64,000 nt of DNA from Mugil cephalus (taxonomy: Eukaryota; Chordata; Actinopteri; Mugiliformes; Mugilidae): the NCBI RefSeq assembly GCF_022458985.1, contig NC_061782.1, forward strand, positions 14,215,672 to 14,279,671, given 5' to 3'. The notes beneath the pieces were generated by a model. That model searched no databases and was not told where the DNA came from. It was given only the letters and a program-made list of their open reading frames with translations. Below are positions 1 through 18,112 of the stretch, one piece after another. The position numbers were made by a program, and so were the translations under genes. The first letter of the stretch is position 1. Every line of letters begins with the position of its first letter.

Positions 1-1110
1 TTTTCTTCCGTCCAGCCCTCTGTCTCTCATCAGCCCGCTGCTCCATGTCAGAGGACACATTCATGTATGCAGTATGCAACTGAAAATGACCATCCTGCAA
101 TAATGTTTTCAGTCTCTTTTTCTAAACGCCTACTACAAGATCTACTCTCCTCGCTGAATAACCATTAAAATTACTGTAAGCTAAAATAGCCGCTTTTCCA
201 CCTGTGTTAAGTCAGTATATAGAGCAGGCTGGAGCCCGTACTAAAAACTATGTAAAAAGAGAATTGTACTGTATGCATAACATCTGCAGGTACTGTATTG
301 TATATTGATTTTGCTTTCTGTACAGAATTTTGTTGTCAATACTGTCTTTTTTTCATGGGATTTGAGTTCTTTCCTAATATAATTAATGTCTCTTAGAGCA
401 TTATTCTTTCAGTCTGTGAGTTTTTTTCTTCTTTTTTCTTTTTTAAGAGCCACCATATGAAAATAGTGTTTTTAATTTTATTTAAAGAGCACTAAATTAT
501 TTTGTGGAATATTAAGGGATGTGGTCCCTTGCCTTTTTTTTTTTTTTTTTTTTTTTTTTGCCTATGGAAAAAAAACACTAAGTTGCACCACATAGACTTG
601 AGTAGTGACTTCAGTTACAACTGAAAATGTGTTCACTTTATTTTCTCTCAGCAGTAGGTAGGAGAATTGGCGATCCTGCTGCAATTGCACAAGTTTTCCA
701 GGGTGATGTGTATGAACATGGAAGTATGTACCTATATTTCTTTCATGTTAGTTTGGTAGTCCTCAATTTCAACAGAAAAAAAAAGAAAAAAAGAAGCAGG
801 GTTTAAATTGGCCTACTTTAGAAAGAGGCAGACAGGATGCGTTTATCCAAAGGACTGAATATGCATGACGAGTCAAACGGTCACCGTGAAAGAGCAAACC
901 TTTCTAAAGAGCCTGATTTAGTCCTGCCACCAGTGTGATTGTGCAGGTACTTGTGTATCTCCTTGCTTGTGTTTTTTTTTTTTTTAATTTTTTTTTTTTT
1001 TTAATTCAGCGGATTTTATTGTATTTATTCCATTACATTGTAATGTGCTGCTTTGTAGATTTGAGGCGTGCACTTTGTTGGAGAAAATAAAAAGGATTTT
1101 ATTTGTTTGT
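1..1110 (+). other. Probable 3' UTR end of an unseen plus-strand gene
   Basis: No coding sequence is visible. The stretch is AT-rich with a long T run (about 534-559) and further T runs near 970-1005. A canonical AATAAA lies at 1086-1091 on the plus strand and is followed by T-rich sequence, which looks like a transcript end. If so, a gene lying left of the window ends here, tail to tail with LGI1. Alternatively it is simply intergenic DNA with a chance AATAAA. The upstream gene cannot be named. Confidence 0.3.
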
Positions 1111-1268
1111 ACTTATTTTATTTTTGTTATTTGTCATGAGTGCGTAACTAATGACTTCCCTGAAGTAATGAAGCAAATGTGGTAGTTTAGTGTGTGTTGT
1201 TTTGTTTGGAGGAGCGGGATAAAGTCACGTTGTGCTATACAGTGCCAGTAGGGAGCTCAGATGAAACC

Positions 1269-2141
1269 TTTATTGACTCTAAATAGCATGATATTAGTCC
1301 CAGTCGTGACACAGCAGATGTATTTTTGTGTACATGTAAGCCAAAGGTAAAGCATTATGAACAATATCTTCAATTTTCATTTTCCCAGAGTGTTCCCCCG
1401 GTTCTTAAAAACAGTATTTTCAACACTTTAAACATTATACAAACCATTAATGATAAAAATGCGAACTGCAGGAATATACTGGTAAAATCTCAAACATTTC
1501 TGTTGGTATATTTTGTTAAATTATATGCATAATCTCAAATCTGTAACAAATGTATTCGACGGCCGTGGTCCCTCTTAAACTTACAAAAGCTTCATTTACA
1601 AATCTTTCAGCATACAAATGGAAAGACAGAAAAGTGTAAACATTTCATTTTGGCAGATTTGTTCAGTTAAACGTGTTAACAGGTTAAAAAGTACCATATT
1701 ATTCTCACTCTCTAGATAAATATATGAGATTACAAATGTATAAACGTTGCTGAGTGGCATGAAAGGCTGAAGAACTAAAACCTTACTGACCAGTGTTAGG
1801 TTTAATGAGCTGATGGAACGTGGATGTTGCATTAATGTGGATGGGATGGCCTGTGCCCCCCTGGTCATGCATTAATGATTTGACAATGTGTTGCGTCTAA
1901 TCCTAACTTGAGATGCATGCATTGAACTCATGCATCAAATAGACAAATATATTTGGTCGGCCTTTAAACATGTCGTGCACTTACTTCAATGGAAGATTTA
2001 AAAATGAGTATGAGCAATGCCTGCCTTTCTCAAGTTAGGATCAACACTTTCGGAGTTGTTTAGCACTAGCTGCTGCCTTCTTCAGACACGTAAAACACGG
2101 AAATGACCAAACGACCAATCAGTCGGGCAGAAAACACACAC
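1269..2141 (-). other. lgi1: LGI1 3' UTR with polyadenylation signal
   Basis: This is minus-strand sequence directly downstream of the LGI1 stop codon. The first good AATAAA on the minus strand lies at 1269-1274 (plus-strand TTTATT), which gives a 3' UTR of about 870 nt. No other gene is seen in it. The end point is inferred from the signal alone. Confidence 0.4.
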
Positions 2142-5100
2142 TCAGTTACTGAGATCAATGACCAGGTGCTCATAGATCTGAGTTTTCCCTTTGAAACTGG
2201 AGGCCAGCAGGAACTGGCGGTTATCTATGGACACTGGAGAGAAGGCCCTCGGCGCCTGGATGTTCAGCTCCTGGAAGCGGACAAACTCGCCCTTCTTGGC
2301 GTCCCAGCGGTACACCTGGGTGAAAGAGTAATCGCTGCCCAGGATGGCGTACTGCCAGCTGCCCACAGCGAAAGGCTGGAACACCATGGCGCCACGAGAG
2401 GGCATGGTCTGCAGTTCTCTGAAGAGGGCCCCGTCCCAGCGCATCACTTTGGAGTCCCCAATGAAGCGGGTCAGGCAGATGAAAAGGTCGGATTTGACCT
2501 GGAAATGCTTCACGGCGTAAACGTCCTCCATCTCTGGGATGTCGGTGCGTCTGTCAAACAGCTTGGTGCCTTTGTTCCACTGATAGATGACGGGCCTCTG
2601 GCAGGTGCTGGACAGGATCAGGTGCGGCTTGGAGGAGATCTCCATGAACTCCACGTCGGTGTCCCGGTACCATGGGTGGAGGGACTGGTGGGTGTAGAAA
2701 CCGTTGCCGTTCCACTTGTAGATGGTGGTGGACCCGGCCTTGGAGCTATCGGCTATGACGAAGAAAGATTCCCCGTCGATGCGGAACGTCTCGACGTCGT
2801 TCGGTTTGCGGATTTTCAGGATGTCGATGCCTTGGAGCTTGATGAATTTGTTGGCAGAGGTGTCACGCTTGTAGATGTGTGAGCCGCCAAACAGCTGAGC
2901 CACGATGACAAACAGCTGGTTGTCGATGACCAGAGGCTTGCAGATCACTGTGGATGTGCCTGGGGAAGAGAACAAAAGAAGAAAAACGCAGCTTCTCTTT
3001 TTCCCAGATCCTTGTCTCCATCTAGTGGTTCCTAGTCCACACTCACGCGGCTCATTCACAACAACCTCACATTACGTCTGAGTCCCTTTCACTTACTGTC
3101 AATGTCATCAAAGTTTCTAAACACCATCTCCACGTGATCCCACTCTAGAAAGCTGCACTTCCCGATGAAGGGCTGCGCGAACACCACATACTGGTCATTC
3201 TTGAAAGAAAACGCTTCCACAGATATGGATTCAAACTTCAGGGACTGGTAGGAAGCAAACTCTGCGGGAGAAACAAAGATTGAAATAGCACGTGAAGGTC
3301 CACGGCAGCTTTGTTTCTTCTCTGAAGTTAAACTTAACACTGGCATGCTTTGTGCTCCACCTGTCGTGATGCAGTCGAAGGACTGTGGCACCAGGTCGTT
3401 GATCTTCTTGTCCAGCTGCGTGGCGGGGCCTTTGCAGTAAATCTGGTCCACGGTGGCATTGGTGCTGTAAATCCACTCCACCAGCCACTTCAGCTTACAG
3501 TCACAGGTGAACTGGTTCCCTCGCAAGTCTCTGAAGGGAAAAGAAAACGTCAAACCTCCCAAAACTTAAAAGCTTATAGAGGAATGCTCTCTGCCTTCTG
3601 AGTGGATTTAATTCTTAAATAGCAGCAGCGACTAAAATGTGATCTTTGCTCCCCGGCTGTCGCGGCTTCACTCTTTGCCCTCTCCTTAACATCAATAGGG
3701 ACTATGAAGGAGAACAGGATATCTTCAGCGGGGAAGAGATTGGAAACTATCTTCATCCTGACTGCCGCGTGCGATTTTAATGGTGTTAAAAGCACCAGCT
3801 GCCCACACATTTTTCAAGCCTTGGCTGAAATGGAATAATGATACAGTGTGCTATAAATAGAAGGCTGAGCAGAAAGCTCATTGTTAACGGTAGCATACAA
3901 TATACTGCAGGTTAACGTACGATGTTATGTAAATGTCAATGCATTAATATTTACATAACATTTGAATGCCGGGGAATAATGAAACATTTATACTCACACT
4001 TTTGTCAAGGCCTCGAGACCCTTGAACAGATCTTTGGGCAATGTCTCGAGATTGTTGTTGGCCAGACTCCTGACAAACAGGAAGACATGTACAGCTTAAT
4101 GCTCTGGCTTCATCACTGATTCAAAGCGCTGCTCCTCCTATTGTTCCCTCCTCATACTATCAAAATCTAACCGTGCACATATTCTGCTTTTTTTCTTTTT
4201 CTTTTGTTTTTATCAGAGAAACTTTCTGCTCTTTAATCTAAATGTAGATGTGCATACATGGTATTTCTTTACACACTCTGCCACCCTGGAGAGCAAAAGG
4301 AGGAACATAGCTTTTTGTGAGTTTGAGGAAACATAAATCTATTTTTAACGTTGCCTTCTCAGCCATTTTATGGCTCTCTCTGCAACAAAAAGGAAGGAGA
4401 AAAGTACCACCGCTGTCGAGAAGCTGGACTTATTAGCTCTGTTACCTTAAATATCATGACACACGATGCTTATGTCACATCTTCAGACTAAAACAGATGA
4501 CGTTACTGGTGGTTTGCTGACATCAGTACATAATTTAATAGATTGGTAACAAAAGATGACAGGCTCCTGGTTTTGCTGTATAATCATATTAACAGCTGCA
4601 CCGTGTTGGGAGAAATGAATATGGAGCAACGCGAGTTGCACATATCAGCGTTTTATTGGAGCGGTGCATGTCTGTATCTTCACACAGATTACACCATCAC
4701 CGATGCAAAGGTGGTTAGATGCAGACACAGATAGCATCTTCATCTTCTTTTGCAAATGAAGTAAAAAAAAAAAAAAAAGTACTTACAGGTGCACTAAGGT
4801 TTTCAGTCCTCGGAAAGCATTTGGTGATATCGATGTGATTTTGTTGTTTTCAATGAATCTGAAAGAGGTGCCGAGTAAGTGCATTAGGAAAGAGACAGGC
4901 TTCCAAAAGCAAAAGCTTCCATTATATGTTTGTGTTATCTACTCACAGGTACTCTAGGTGGGGAAGGCCGAGGAAAGCGTCCTCGTTTATAGATTCCAGA
5001 TTGTTCACTGCGAAGAGGCTGCGAAGGAGGATCTGAAGTTAGTTTCCTATTGTTCAGGGTCTCCAAGTGATGGTGACAAACTTTGTAAACCAAATACATG

Positions 5101-6050
5101 AAGGACAAGGATCAGTGCACTGTGAGGATTCCTGCAGTAACACATGTTTGTTGTGAAGGGCAGTGGCTCAGTCAATAACTCACCCCATGGGGCTGGAGTA
5201 TAGGGGATTCCCTCTTGAAAAGGAGGAATTCCCCATAATCTCATCCAGCAACCAAACACGATTTTCCACATGCACTGAACATTTTACATGGATGAATGCC
5301 CAACAGAAATACTAAGATCATTTAAAAAGACATGTAGGATAAACCATTTACAATGGTAATTTTCACAAAATGATTTTTTATATACACTTAAGCCAGGCCA
5401 ATAAATGGCAACGAACACTTGTGTTTTTAATCATGTGTGGCGTCAGATTGAGGGGAAACGTCTTGAACATGAAACATGGCGTTGATCAGCTCACTGGGGA
5501 CTGACAGCATGCAACAAAGACTGAAGAACAAAAAGCTCCGAGGAGATTTCTCACAGGAGATGCAGGGCAGGCGTGTGGATGAAGCTCTCTTTCGGGATTT
5601 CGGTGAATTCAGCCTTGACGAATGATCTGTGGGAGGAAAAAAACAAAGCAGACAAACGCACACGCACAGTTTAGCTCCACAGTACAGACTGTCTCATGCG
5701 AACAGTTATTGCAGTCTTTTCCTTGGAGGATGTGCAGCAACAGCAGCAGCAGCAGCAGATGATGATCCACGCGGCTCGAAGAGCTGAGCGTGTCTGGTAA
5801 CGCAAAACACCGGTTTGGATTTTCATTACAGAAGAATAACAAATGTGACTCACAGTGATATGACATCGGGGGGGAAGCTGCGAGGGATCAGCCCCGTTCT
5901 TTCGCACAGCGCGTTATCTTTGGTACATATACACGATGAGGGACAGCGCGGCTGCCTGGGTCTCTTGCTGTCCACTAAAAGTAAAACAGACGCCACCACA
6001 AGTAAGCCAAGCCAGGGTGATCTTTTGGATGCCTTGCGTGTGTTCTCCAT
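2142..6050 (-). CDS. lgi1: LGI1: secreted leucine-rich, glioma-inactivated protein 1 (complete, 8 exons)
   Basis: Secreted neuronal protein. In mammals it bridges ADAM22/ADAM23 at synapses and tunes Kv1 channels and AMPA receptors (family knowledge). Coding exons on the minus strand, 5' to 3': 5854-6050, 5555-5626, 4947-5018, 4787-4858, 3998-4069, 3361-3530, 3097-3261, 2142-2959. They total 1638 nt, 545 aa; human is 557 aa. All junctions are GT/AG and keep frame. Four consecutive 72-nt exons each encode one leucine-rich repeat, the family hallmark. Exon 1 gives a signal peptide (hydrophobic [13 protein letters not shown]) and the Cys-rich LRR N-cap ([14 protein letters not shown]). Exon 6 gives the LRR C-cap ([13 protein letters not shown]). 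Exons 7-8 encode the EPTP/epitempin beta-propeller repeats, for example [19 protein letters not shown] and [19 protein letters not shown]. The start is the first ATG before the signal peptide. LGI1, rather than LGI2-4, is chosen from propeller similarity plus the PDE6C/FFAR4/CEP55/MYOF neighbourhood. A teleost a/b duplicate label cannot be decided. Confidence 0.95.
5740..5759. repeat. Short CAG microsatellite in LGI1 intron 1
   Basis: A run of CAG/GCA triplets between LGI1 exon 1 (ends 5854) and exon 2 (starts 5626), followed by a few GAT triplets. It is intronic and non-coding in the accepted gene model. Confidence 0.8.
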
Positions 6051-6260
6051 TCCTGCGAACCGCTGCGGGCACGACTTGTACGTCGAACAGCCCTACACAT
6101 GAACCAGGGTCTCCTCTGTGGTTCTTCTCCCACTGCTGCTGCCTGGAGGCCAAGGGACGCGCTGTCCGCTCTTGTTTATCTCCGCCAAGTGCCGTGCGTC
6201 GCCGCCGCTCGGGAAGTGTTAAAACCGGGCGTCCCGTGCGTGTAATTACACCACACCCCA

Positions 6261-6261
<1 letters not shown>

Positions 6262-6292
<31 letters not shown>
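6262..6292. repeat. (CA)n microsatellite upstream of LGI1
   Basis: An uninterrupted run of about 15 CA dinucleotides, roughly 210 bp upstream of the LGI1 start codon. It is likely in the 5' UTR or core promoter region. On the transcribed strand it reads as TG repeats. Confidence 0.9.
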
Positions 6293-6294
<2 letters not shown>

Positions 6295-9014
6295 TCTATA
6301 TCTTCACTGACGAAGACAACACTTCATCAAACGCCCACTGTAGTGTCCGAGGCTCAGCAGAATACCAGCTGGAAAGATGACCAACGCGGTGTGGGCAGGT
6401 GGGAATCCCAGCGGGAGCAGACGGCGCATCTCCATCTAAAACCACGCCTATGATTTCGACACACAACGCTCTGTCCGTGTCAAGCTCCTGCAGGATTCCG
6501 CCCAATAGGCAGCGGAATTGTGTAATTTTTCGTGAATCAGCTGGAGAAAACGAAGCACTGACATGAGCCAGCGGAGTGCCGTCTGTGGCGCAGACGCACA
6601 CGAGCTTTCTATGCGGGAAGCGGGTGGGAAATCCGCTAAAAAAAAAAAAAAAAGAAAAAAATTAAACGACAGTAATGGAAGCTGCACGATTGGTTCAATT
6701 GCCTGCAGAGAAAAACACTGCTATTGGAAAGCACTACCAGGATTATCACCAACGTCGTTTAAACTTGAATTATGCTTCTTGTAGGGGGAGTATTTCCTGG
6801 TTTGTACGCGGTTTCCATGGTGACAGCAGGATGCAAAATGTTTCTGACCTGTGATGGAGGGGTGTGGGGAAGCCCTCCTGTCACTCTGACATCTGCTCTC
6901 AGATGAGTCAGATGAGTCCCATCCCCCTTCAAACCCCTCTCACACAAAGGACAAGTTAAAGCGTTATCTCTTTGCTTATTGTCACTGCTTCCCTGGATGC
7001 CATCATCTTTATTTCAAAGTCACCTAAAAAAAGGCCTTCTTTTTTTTTTATTCCTTTCTGTTAAATAAAACCTTTCCAGCTTTATTACAGTGTTATCTTC
7101 TTCAGTGCCAGACATTGGTGCAGCAGGGTCCTCTGGGAGGCGTATATGGTCTTCTTCTTCCTCGTCGTCATGTAATTTCTCAGATCCCTCCAGAGTTGTA
7201 AGATTAATTTGTTTACTCACTGCGCCTGGAAGGCCTGCATGCGTCAGGCCCTTCTGGGAAGAAGCATGTGCAGGGCTTTTTAAAAGGTCTTTAAATAAAT
7301 GCATGCTGCTCTGGACTTCTAGCCTCTATGTCCCTGATGTGATTATGCCATTTGATATCCAATGCCTATTTACCATGATAATAGAATTGTGCCTTTTAAA
7401 AAATGAAAGCAAAGCATTTAGAGAAGCACGTTCAGGCTGTAGGGACGTGATGTACTACTTCTTTAAAGGGAAGAGCGATGGAACAAAGCCGTTAGGCTGC
7501 CTCTTCTAGGGAAAATGTGACCACAGAGAAGCTGGAATAGAAGTTAAGCAACAATTTAATATTTTCATAAGCAGATATCGGACTGAAGTGAGAACACTGG
7601 TTATTATTGTTGTGCTAAAGGATGATGTGTAGTGTCTATGCTTCACAAATGCCACCATTCTTCGCCAGAATAGAGCACATACTGTCGGGCAGCCATATGA
7701 ACACAGTTAGTCTTGTGTTTCTCCCATTTGATGGAATTTTGGAACTAGTTGCCTTCGGCTAATGTGAAGTGCCTGGCCTCAGTGATATGCCTCTGCACCT
7801 CAAGAGCACTTATTCTGATAACAGATTAAGTACCATGTGCAGACACTACTTTTTGCTCTGCGCTGATTAGCTGACCTCTCCACTAGAGGGAAACGTGGAG
7901 CCAAGACAAATCACTGTTGGAGGTGGACAGATCAATATGCTCTCATCACTTTCAAATATTCTCCCTTGACTTTGAAAAGGTTTGTGGTTTTAAAAAACAA
8001 ACACTTCCGCGTTTACTTCCCTCGCATTTAAATTAGTTAGTAAATTAGTCTTCATTATTGTTAATTTGCAAACTAAATGAACATGCTTGTTGTGCAGGTT
8101 GACCTCACGACCTGCTGTCTTAAGGTGTCAGTCCTCAAAGCTTCAGGCTTACCACCCTGTGACGTTACTGCCAGGCTTTTGTAACGGATGCGTTCTGGTT
8201 CTTGTGTGAACACCTGCCCGATCCACTCGTTTGGTCGGGAGGAGGATCTCTTATGGCAAACACACACAATCAGTGCAGATGAATAATACATTTGGGTTAG
8301 GGTTATGCTCTTGTCTACATATTAGCTGAAAACAGAAAGGTCTCAACATGTTAATGCTACATTGTAGGCACTGCATTCCAAAAATGCAAGAAGTGAATTC
8401 AACTTATTAAATGTGTGACTTTTTCTTGAGTTTAACCATTTTCAATGCCAAGAAACATCCTCCTTCCAATATGAACTGCAGATATTGTTCCACTTCCAGA
8501 AGAATACACATCAGATGGATTAGAGGGATTATTGACTCTCTGTTTATGCTTCCTGATGCAAACATGGTTCACTGCGCTCACGTGCACTCTCAGCTGTACA
8601 GGAAATAACATGTAATCGTGCCTTTGGATATGTTCGTTGAAAAAAAAAAATGCATTCTGGAAGTGTCCTTAAATATACAGGATGCAAACATTTGATGAAT
8701 GACCACGTGAAGCATGAAGCAAATGAGTGACACAGGTCTCTTATAAGCTCATTAGCAGATGAACAATGTTTGGTTGGTCTCGGTCAACTAAATCCTTCTT
8801 CTGCTCATCTCATTTGTAAACAGTTTACACACAGAACCACAGGGCGCTGTCATAGAGTTAATGGGACTCCAAACTCTTCCTACTTCATAATCCACATGTC
8901 ACAGGCAAGATCTCTGATTACATGCACAATCTGTGTGATTACAAGAATACCTTCTTCCATTATTCTGATTTGCAGATCTAAAACACATGACACAGACATG
9001 ATTTGAAAATATAT
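6293..9014. other. LGI1-PDE6C intergenic region; no gene recognised
   Basis: I see no exon with family similarity and usable splice sites. Small open frames, such as an acidic 94-codon minus-strand frame at 7020-7304, lack support. The region holds an A run near 6639-6660, a short telomere-like GGGTTAGGGTT near 8293, and a CTCF-like motif near 7879. In human FRA10AC1 sits between these two genes; I cannot find it here. Confidence 0.5.
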
Positions 9015-9839
9015 TTTATTTACATTCTTTATCTTCTTACATATGATGCTATTTCACATTATTCGTTATTTATCGAAAGCTATAGTTAGATGATATAAAC
9101 ATTTCTTCACAAAGGTTGCATGCAAAACTCTCCTGCCATAAACACTTCATTTCATCTCAATTATTATATTATTTCAAAGCCATGTCTCTTGTCTATGAAT
9201 GCTGATTTCGGACATAGCGTGCTACACAGTGATTTAACATGACACCTCCCCTGTAAATACCGTGCACACTCTGGGCAGGCTGACTTATGAGCAGGACGGC
9301 AGTATTTTTACTTTATGTAAGCAGGGGACTTAAAATGGAAAGCCTTGGAGCTCGAGCTGGCTTATAACTAAATCCAATTCAGTCAAATCTTCTTACATCT
9401 CTCACCCATATGCTTTTGAAAGCACCGCCTACAATAAAAAAGCAGCCCGTAACTGAGTTTTTGAAATTTTCCTCACTGGAAAATAAGGACATTAGTGCAT
9501 CATATTGCAGCCTAACGCTTCTATGCATACCCTGTCCAAAGCCAAATTATGTGGCTAAACATCCTTTATACATACATATTTAAATAAAATTCTCATATGT
9601 ACTCTTCATATAGATTCAATTCAGTGGTGTTCACTTAATTTCAGTTCTCTATTGTTTCCATAGTCTTACATACAAATGGTCAAAGAGGATACATGAGCTA
9701 AATATTACAACATATAAAAATAATAATTTAGAGATTGTACACATTGAAGTCACCTCATCTGTGAACACATGCCCATACACACACTGTACAAATGCACATC
9801 CAGACAAACATCCATGAATGCTTTAGCGTTCCCGTCGTT
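9015..9839 (-). other. pde6c: PDE6C 3' UTR with candidate polyadenylation signal
   Basis: AT-rich sequence downstream of the PDE6C stop. A minus-strand AATAAA lies at 9015-9020, giving a 3' UTR of roughly 825 nt. The extent is inferred from the signal alone. Confidence 0.35.
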
Positions 9840-15017
<5,178 letters not shown>

Positions 15018-16185
15018 TCTGTCCAAGTTTGGTTGAAGGATTTCTTCTGTAGCTGTGCGAAGACGCTCCCCTCAGCACGGGTAGAGCTAGACGTAGGAAG
15101 AGTCCAGAAGATGTGGTGATGCCGATCCTACTGAGACATGTCCCGCACTCTTCTCTAGTCGAAGCAGCACTTCCAACTTTCTCCCAGGCAACAGAAGGTA
15201 GTGCGTGGCTTACTGGGTAAGGGGATCCCAGGGGGCTCTAATGACTGTGACGCAAGCGTCGCAAAGCCCCTGAGCTTTCTTAACTTTGCAAATCCATCTA
15301 CTTGTCATTTTAGTGAAGCAAATCCCGTCACAAGTAATGATAGCTGGGTAACGGCATCAACAGAAGGTAAGATCAACAATAATCCCTGGGCTTCAAATCA
15401 ATCACAATATTCTCTCTTTTTCAAATACACATTGAAGCAAAGTAACATTCGAAATATATATTTTTAAATGGGCGTAATTGATCGATTTGATTTGAAGAGA
15501 ATAAGGATAATACCATAACAGTTACACCATGCAAAGGTCAGAGGAGGCACTGGTGACATGATAAAAGCTGTGTTTAACTGTCTTATGGTGTCTGAGAAGT
15601 AGCTTGTGGACAGAATACACAATTAATTCACAGCTTATGGGAAGCAAACACAGCACCTAGGTTTCAATGATAAACTAGTAGTGACAAAGGTAATATAATG
15701 ATACAGGAAAACCTGCATTATTCCAGTTGGAAAGAAAAAAGATCCTAATGGGTCTAGCGTCCTGGGCCTCTGTGTTCTTCTGTTATATGGAAGTAAGCAA
15801 ATGTTTTATGCAGTTTGGAGTTTGGAAAACTGGTTTTCGTTAACGTGATCTGACGATGAAACACAAGTCTTTCTTCTTCCAGATGAAATAACAATGACAT
15901 CAGTTTGCATTATCCTATTGATTTAGGCCCTATGATCACAACTCAGGAAGTGGGACGTACCACCCTTGATTGGACACAGAAAACAGCACCAGCACTCAGA
16001 AAAGAATGGGTTGAAATAACTGAAATAAAGTAAAAAAAGAAAATGGAAAATGTACAACATCTGGAAACTTTGTTTTGTTAATTTTGCTTGCTAAAGGGTT
16101 CAGACTAAGGTGGCTTTCTCCGTCCTCCATTCTTTGCTTGCAAGTTTTTTTTATCCCAGTAATATCCAAAATCTTATATGGTCAA
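15018..16185. other. PDE6C upstream / FFAR4 downstream intergenic; no gene recognised
   Basis: The PDE6C 5' flank (presumably promoter and 5' UTR near 15018-15200) is followed by AT-rich sequence. No retinol-binding-protein exons were recognised, although RBP4 occupies this interval in human. Only short open frames without splice or homology support are present. Confidence 0.45.
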
Positions 16186-16468
16186 TTTATTGTTTCTAAA
16201 TCTAATTTATTAAAATCCTTAAAGAGCAGATTATTATAAATGAGCTCATTTCAGGTAATGGTAAAAAATTGGTGTTGTATTATTTGAATGGGTACATTCA
16301 TTATTTCACTGTTCAAAGATATGTTATTGTAAACTCTCAACTAAACGTTACAAATATTCTGAATATGAATTCATTATATTGAAAGTGTTTTCTCATGAGG
16401 AGGAATCTTACGTGAGGAGTACGCCAGTGTGAACCATGTACTGCATGCATTTGGCGCTCTGACGATAG
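16186..16468 (-). other. ffar4: FFAR4 3' UTR with two candidate polyadenylation signals
   Basis: Minus-strand AATAAA signals lie at 16206-16211 and 16186-16191, roughly 260-280 nt downstream of the FFAR4 stop. The assignment rests only on distance and the signals. Confidence 0.45.
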
Positions 16469-18112
16469 TCATGGATCTATCCTCGGCGTACGACCGACCT
16501 CACTGGCTTGAGGACCTTTTCTCAGCGGCTGAACGACAGAGCCGCAACAGAGCTTACGCCAGCCGTTCTTCAGCTGGAGGACCGAGTAGAGGATGGGATT
16601 GAGCGCTGAGTTGGCCATTGTGAACGTGACCACCCAGAAGAACAATGTGGAGGACACGTGCAGGTGAGAGAGGAAGTTCCTGGCCAGGATGAGGACGGCG
16701 ATGATGAAAATCGGGCTCCACATGATTAGGAAGGAGAGCACCAAAACCAGCATGGTGCGGAAGAGCTTCATGTCCTGGCGGGAGACCTGGTAGTCGGGGG
16801 AGTCTCCAGCTGGAGGCCGACTGTCTCTTTGTTGAAGCCTTCGTCTACAACTTTTAGCAATCTACAAAAAATGTTGTTACAGAACATGTGAACAATGGTG
16901 AAATGATTAAACCATTTGTGATGTAACCTGGTAAACCTACATACTCCAATGTGACTCCAACATGTTGCAAACCTCCATTAAAACTATTAAAATCAGAGTC
17001 ATTTTCAATTATCTGTGTCACGCTAGTGTCTTCGTTGGTAGAAGCTGGTTGGTTGCCCAACGTAATGTTGACAATTGATAGTGGAAACTCTGAACCCAAA
17101 CACGCCCAGGAGCCATTTTCAGCTTCAGTAATTAGAAAAGCACATATCTCTGTTCCCACAGTGACAGAGAATAATGTTCACAGAAGGTACAAAGACGAAT
17201 GACAGGGCAAGAGAGTGCATCAACTGGTGAATGACTAATTAGTGGAAAGTGTTTTGTCAAATGAGCATTAATTCATAGCTGTTTATACATTCGGTTAAGC
17301 ATCAGTGCTGTCAAAGTCTGTCAAAGACTGAGATAAACTCACCTGCAATATTTTGCTGTAACTCACAACAATTGTGAGTCCTGGCAGGAGGAAGCACAGG
17401 GCAGTGAAAGCCACGTTCCACACAATCTCTCCAGTCATGTCAGGCCATTTGAGAGTGCAAATGTGCACACGTTCCTGTGGAGAAATCAGAAATCTTACAA
17501 AAACAGACACGACTCAACGACGGGGAGATTTCTTTGAGTTCATCCGTCCGTTCATACGTGATCAGGGAAGTTCACTTCCATCACGGTGAAGAACAGGCTG
17601 AGGGGTAAGGTGCTAAGCGCGGAGTAGGCCCAGATGAAGACGATGGTGGCGGTCACCATCCTGGGGTTTAGCGTGTGCACGCTCTGAAGCCGGAGAATAG
17701 CCTGGACCCTCTCCACGCTGATGGAGGCCAGGGTAGTGATGGCGACGCAGCCGCTCATGCAAGTGACGAAAAGCACCGTGTGGCAGGCGCCGTACCCCAG
17801 CGTCCAGGACACGGTCCAACGCACCGCCACGATCAGCGGGATCATGCTGACAAACAGCACATCGGCCACGAACAAGTTGAGGGTCAGGATGGTCTTGTTG
17901 GCCAGAGGTTTGCGTTCGAAGGTCACGAGGGCTGCGGCTCCCACGTTCGCGGCCACCGAGGTCAGGAAGACCGTGGTGATGACCAGGGTCTCCATAATGG
18001 TGCTGGAAAAATGATCTGACTGGCTCACCTCAGAGAAGAAGGAAAAATAAGTCATGTTCCCTATGTGGAGGAAGGGAGTGTGAGGGTCGACAGCCACGCG
18101 ATGAAAAGACAT
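16469..18112 (-). CDS. ffar4: FFAR4 (GPR120): long-chain fatty acid receptor (complete, 3 exons)
   Basis: Class A GPCR for long-chain and omega-3 fatty acids; it signals through Gq and arrestin in gut, adipose tissue and macrophages (mammalian knowledge). Exons: 17558-18112 (TM1-TM4), 17343-17474 (TM5), 16469-16861 (TM6, TM7 and tail). Total 1080 nt, 359 aa; the human short isoform is 361. Conserved features: FERKPLANKTILTLNLFVAD (TM1-TM2), the VRW motif with Arg98 matching human Arg99 that contacts the fatty-acid carboxylate, ERV in place of DRY after TM3, PGLTIVVSYSKILQ in TM5, RQDMKLFRTM leading into TM6 and ANSALNPILYSVL in TM7. An N-linked site (NMT) lies at residue 19. The start at 18112 gives an N-terminus of the right length; a second in-frame ATG 19 codons later is possible. 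The intron after exon 2 lies in intracellular loop 3, where human makes a long isoform; I see no obvious extra exon. Confidence 0.95.

Noticed and set aside
2103-2882. 259-codon plus-strand open frame
   Set aside because: It is the antisense of LGI1 exon 8; the sense strand matches EPTP repeats over the same bases and the antisense protein resembles nothing.
7020-7304. Acidic 94-codon minus-strand frame between LGI1 and PDE6C
   Set aside because: Low-complexity Asp/Glu run, no recognised domain, no supported splice partners, and no match to FRA10AC1 that I could see.
8291-8303. Telomere-like GGGTTAGGGTT
   Set aside because: Fewer than two full TTAGGG units; too short to indicate an interstitial telomere tract.
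15018-16185. Search for RBP4 between PDE6C and FFAR4
   Set aside because: No exon with the lipocalin GxW start or Cys pattern and splice sites was found; recorded as absence by eye, not as proof of loss.
16854-17159. 101-codon minus-strand frame between FFAR4 exons 2 and 3
   Set aside because: It lies in the intron, overlaps exon 3 only by a few bases in another frame, and has no receptor similarity.
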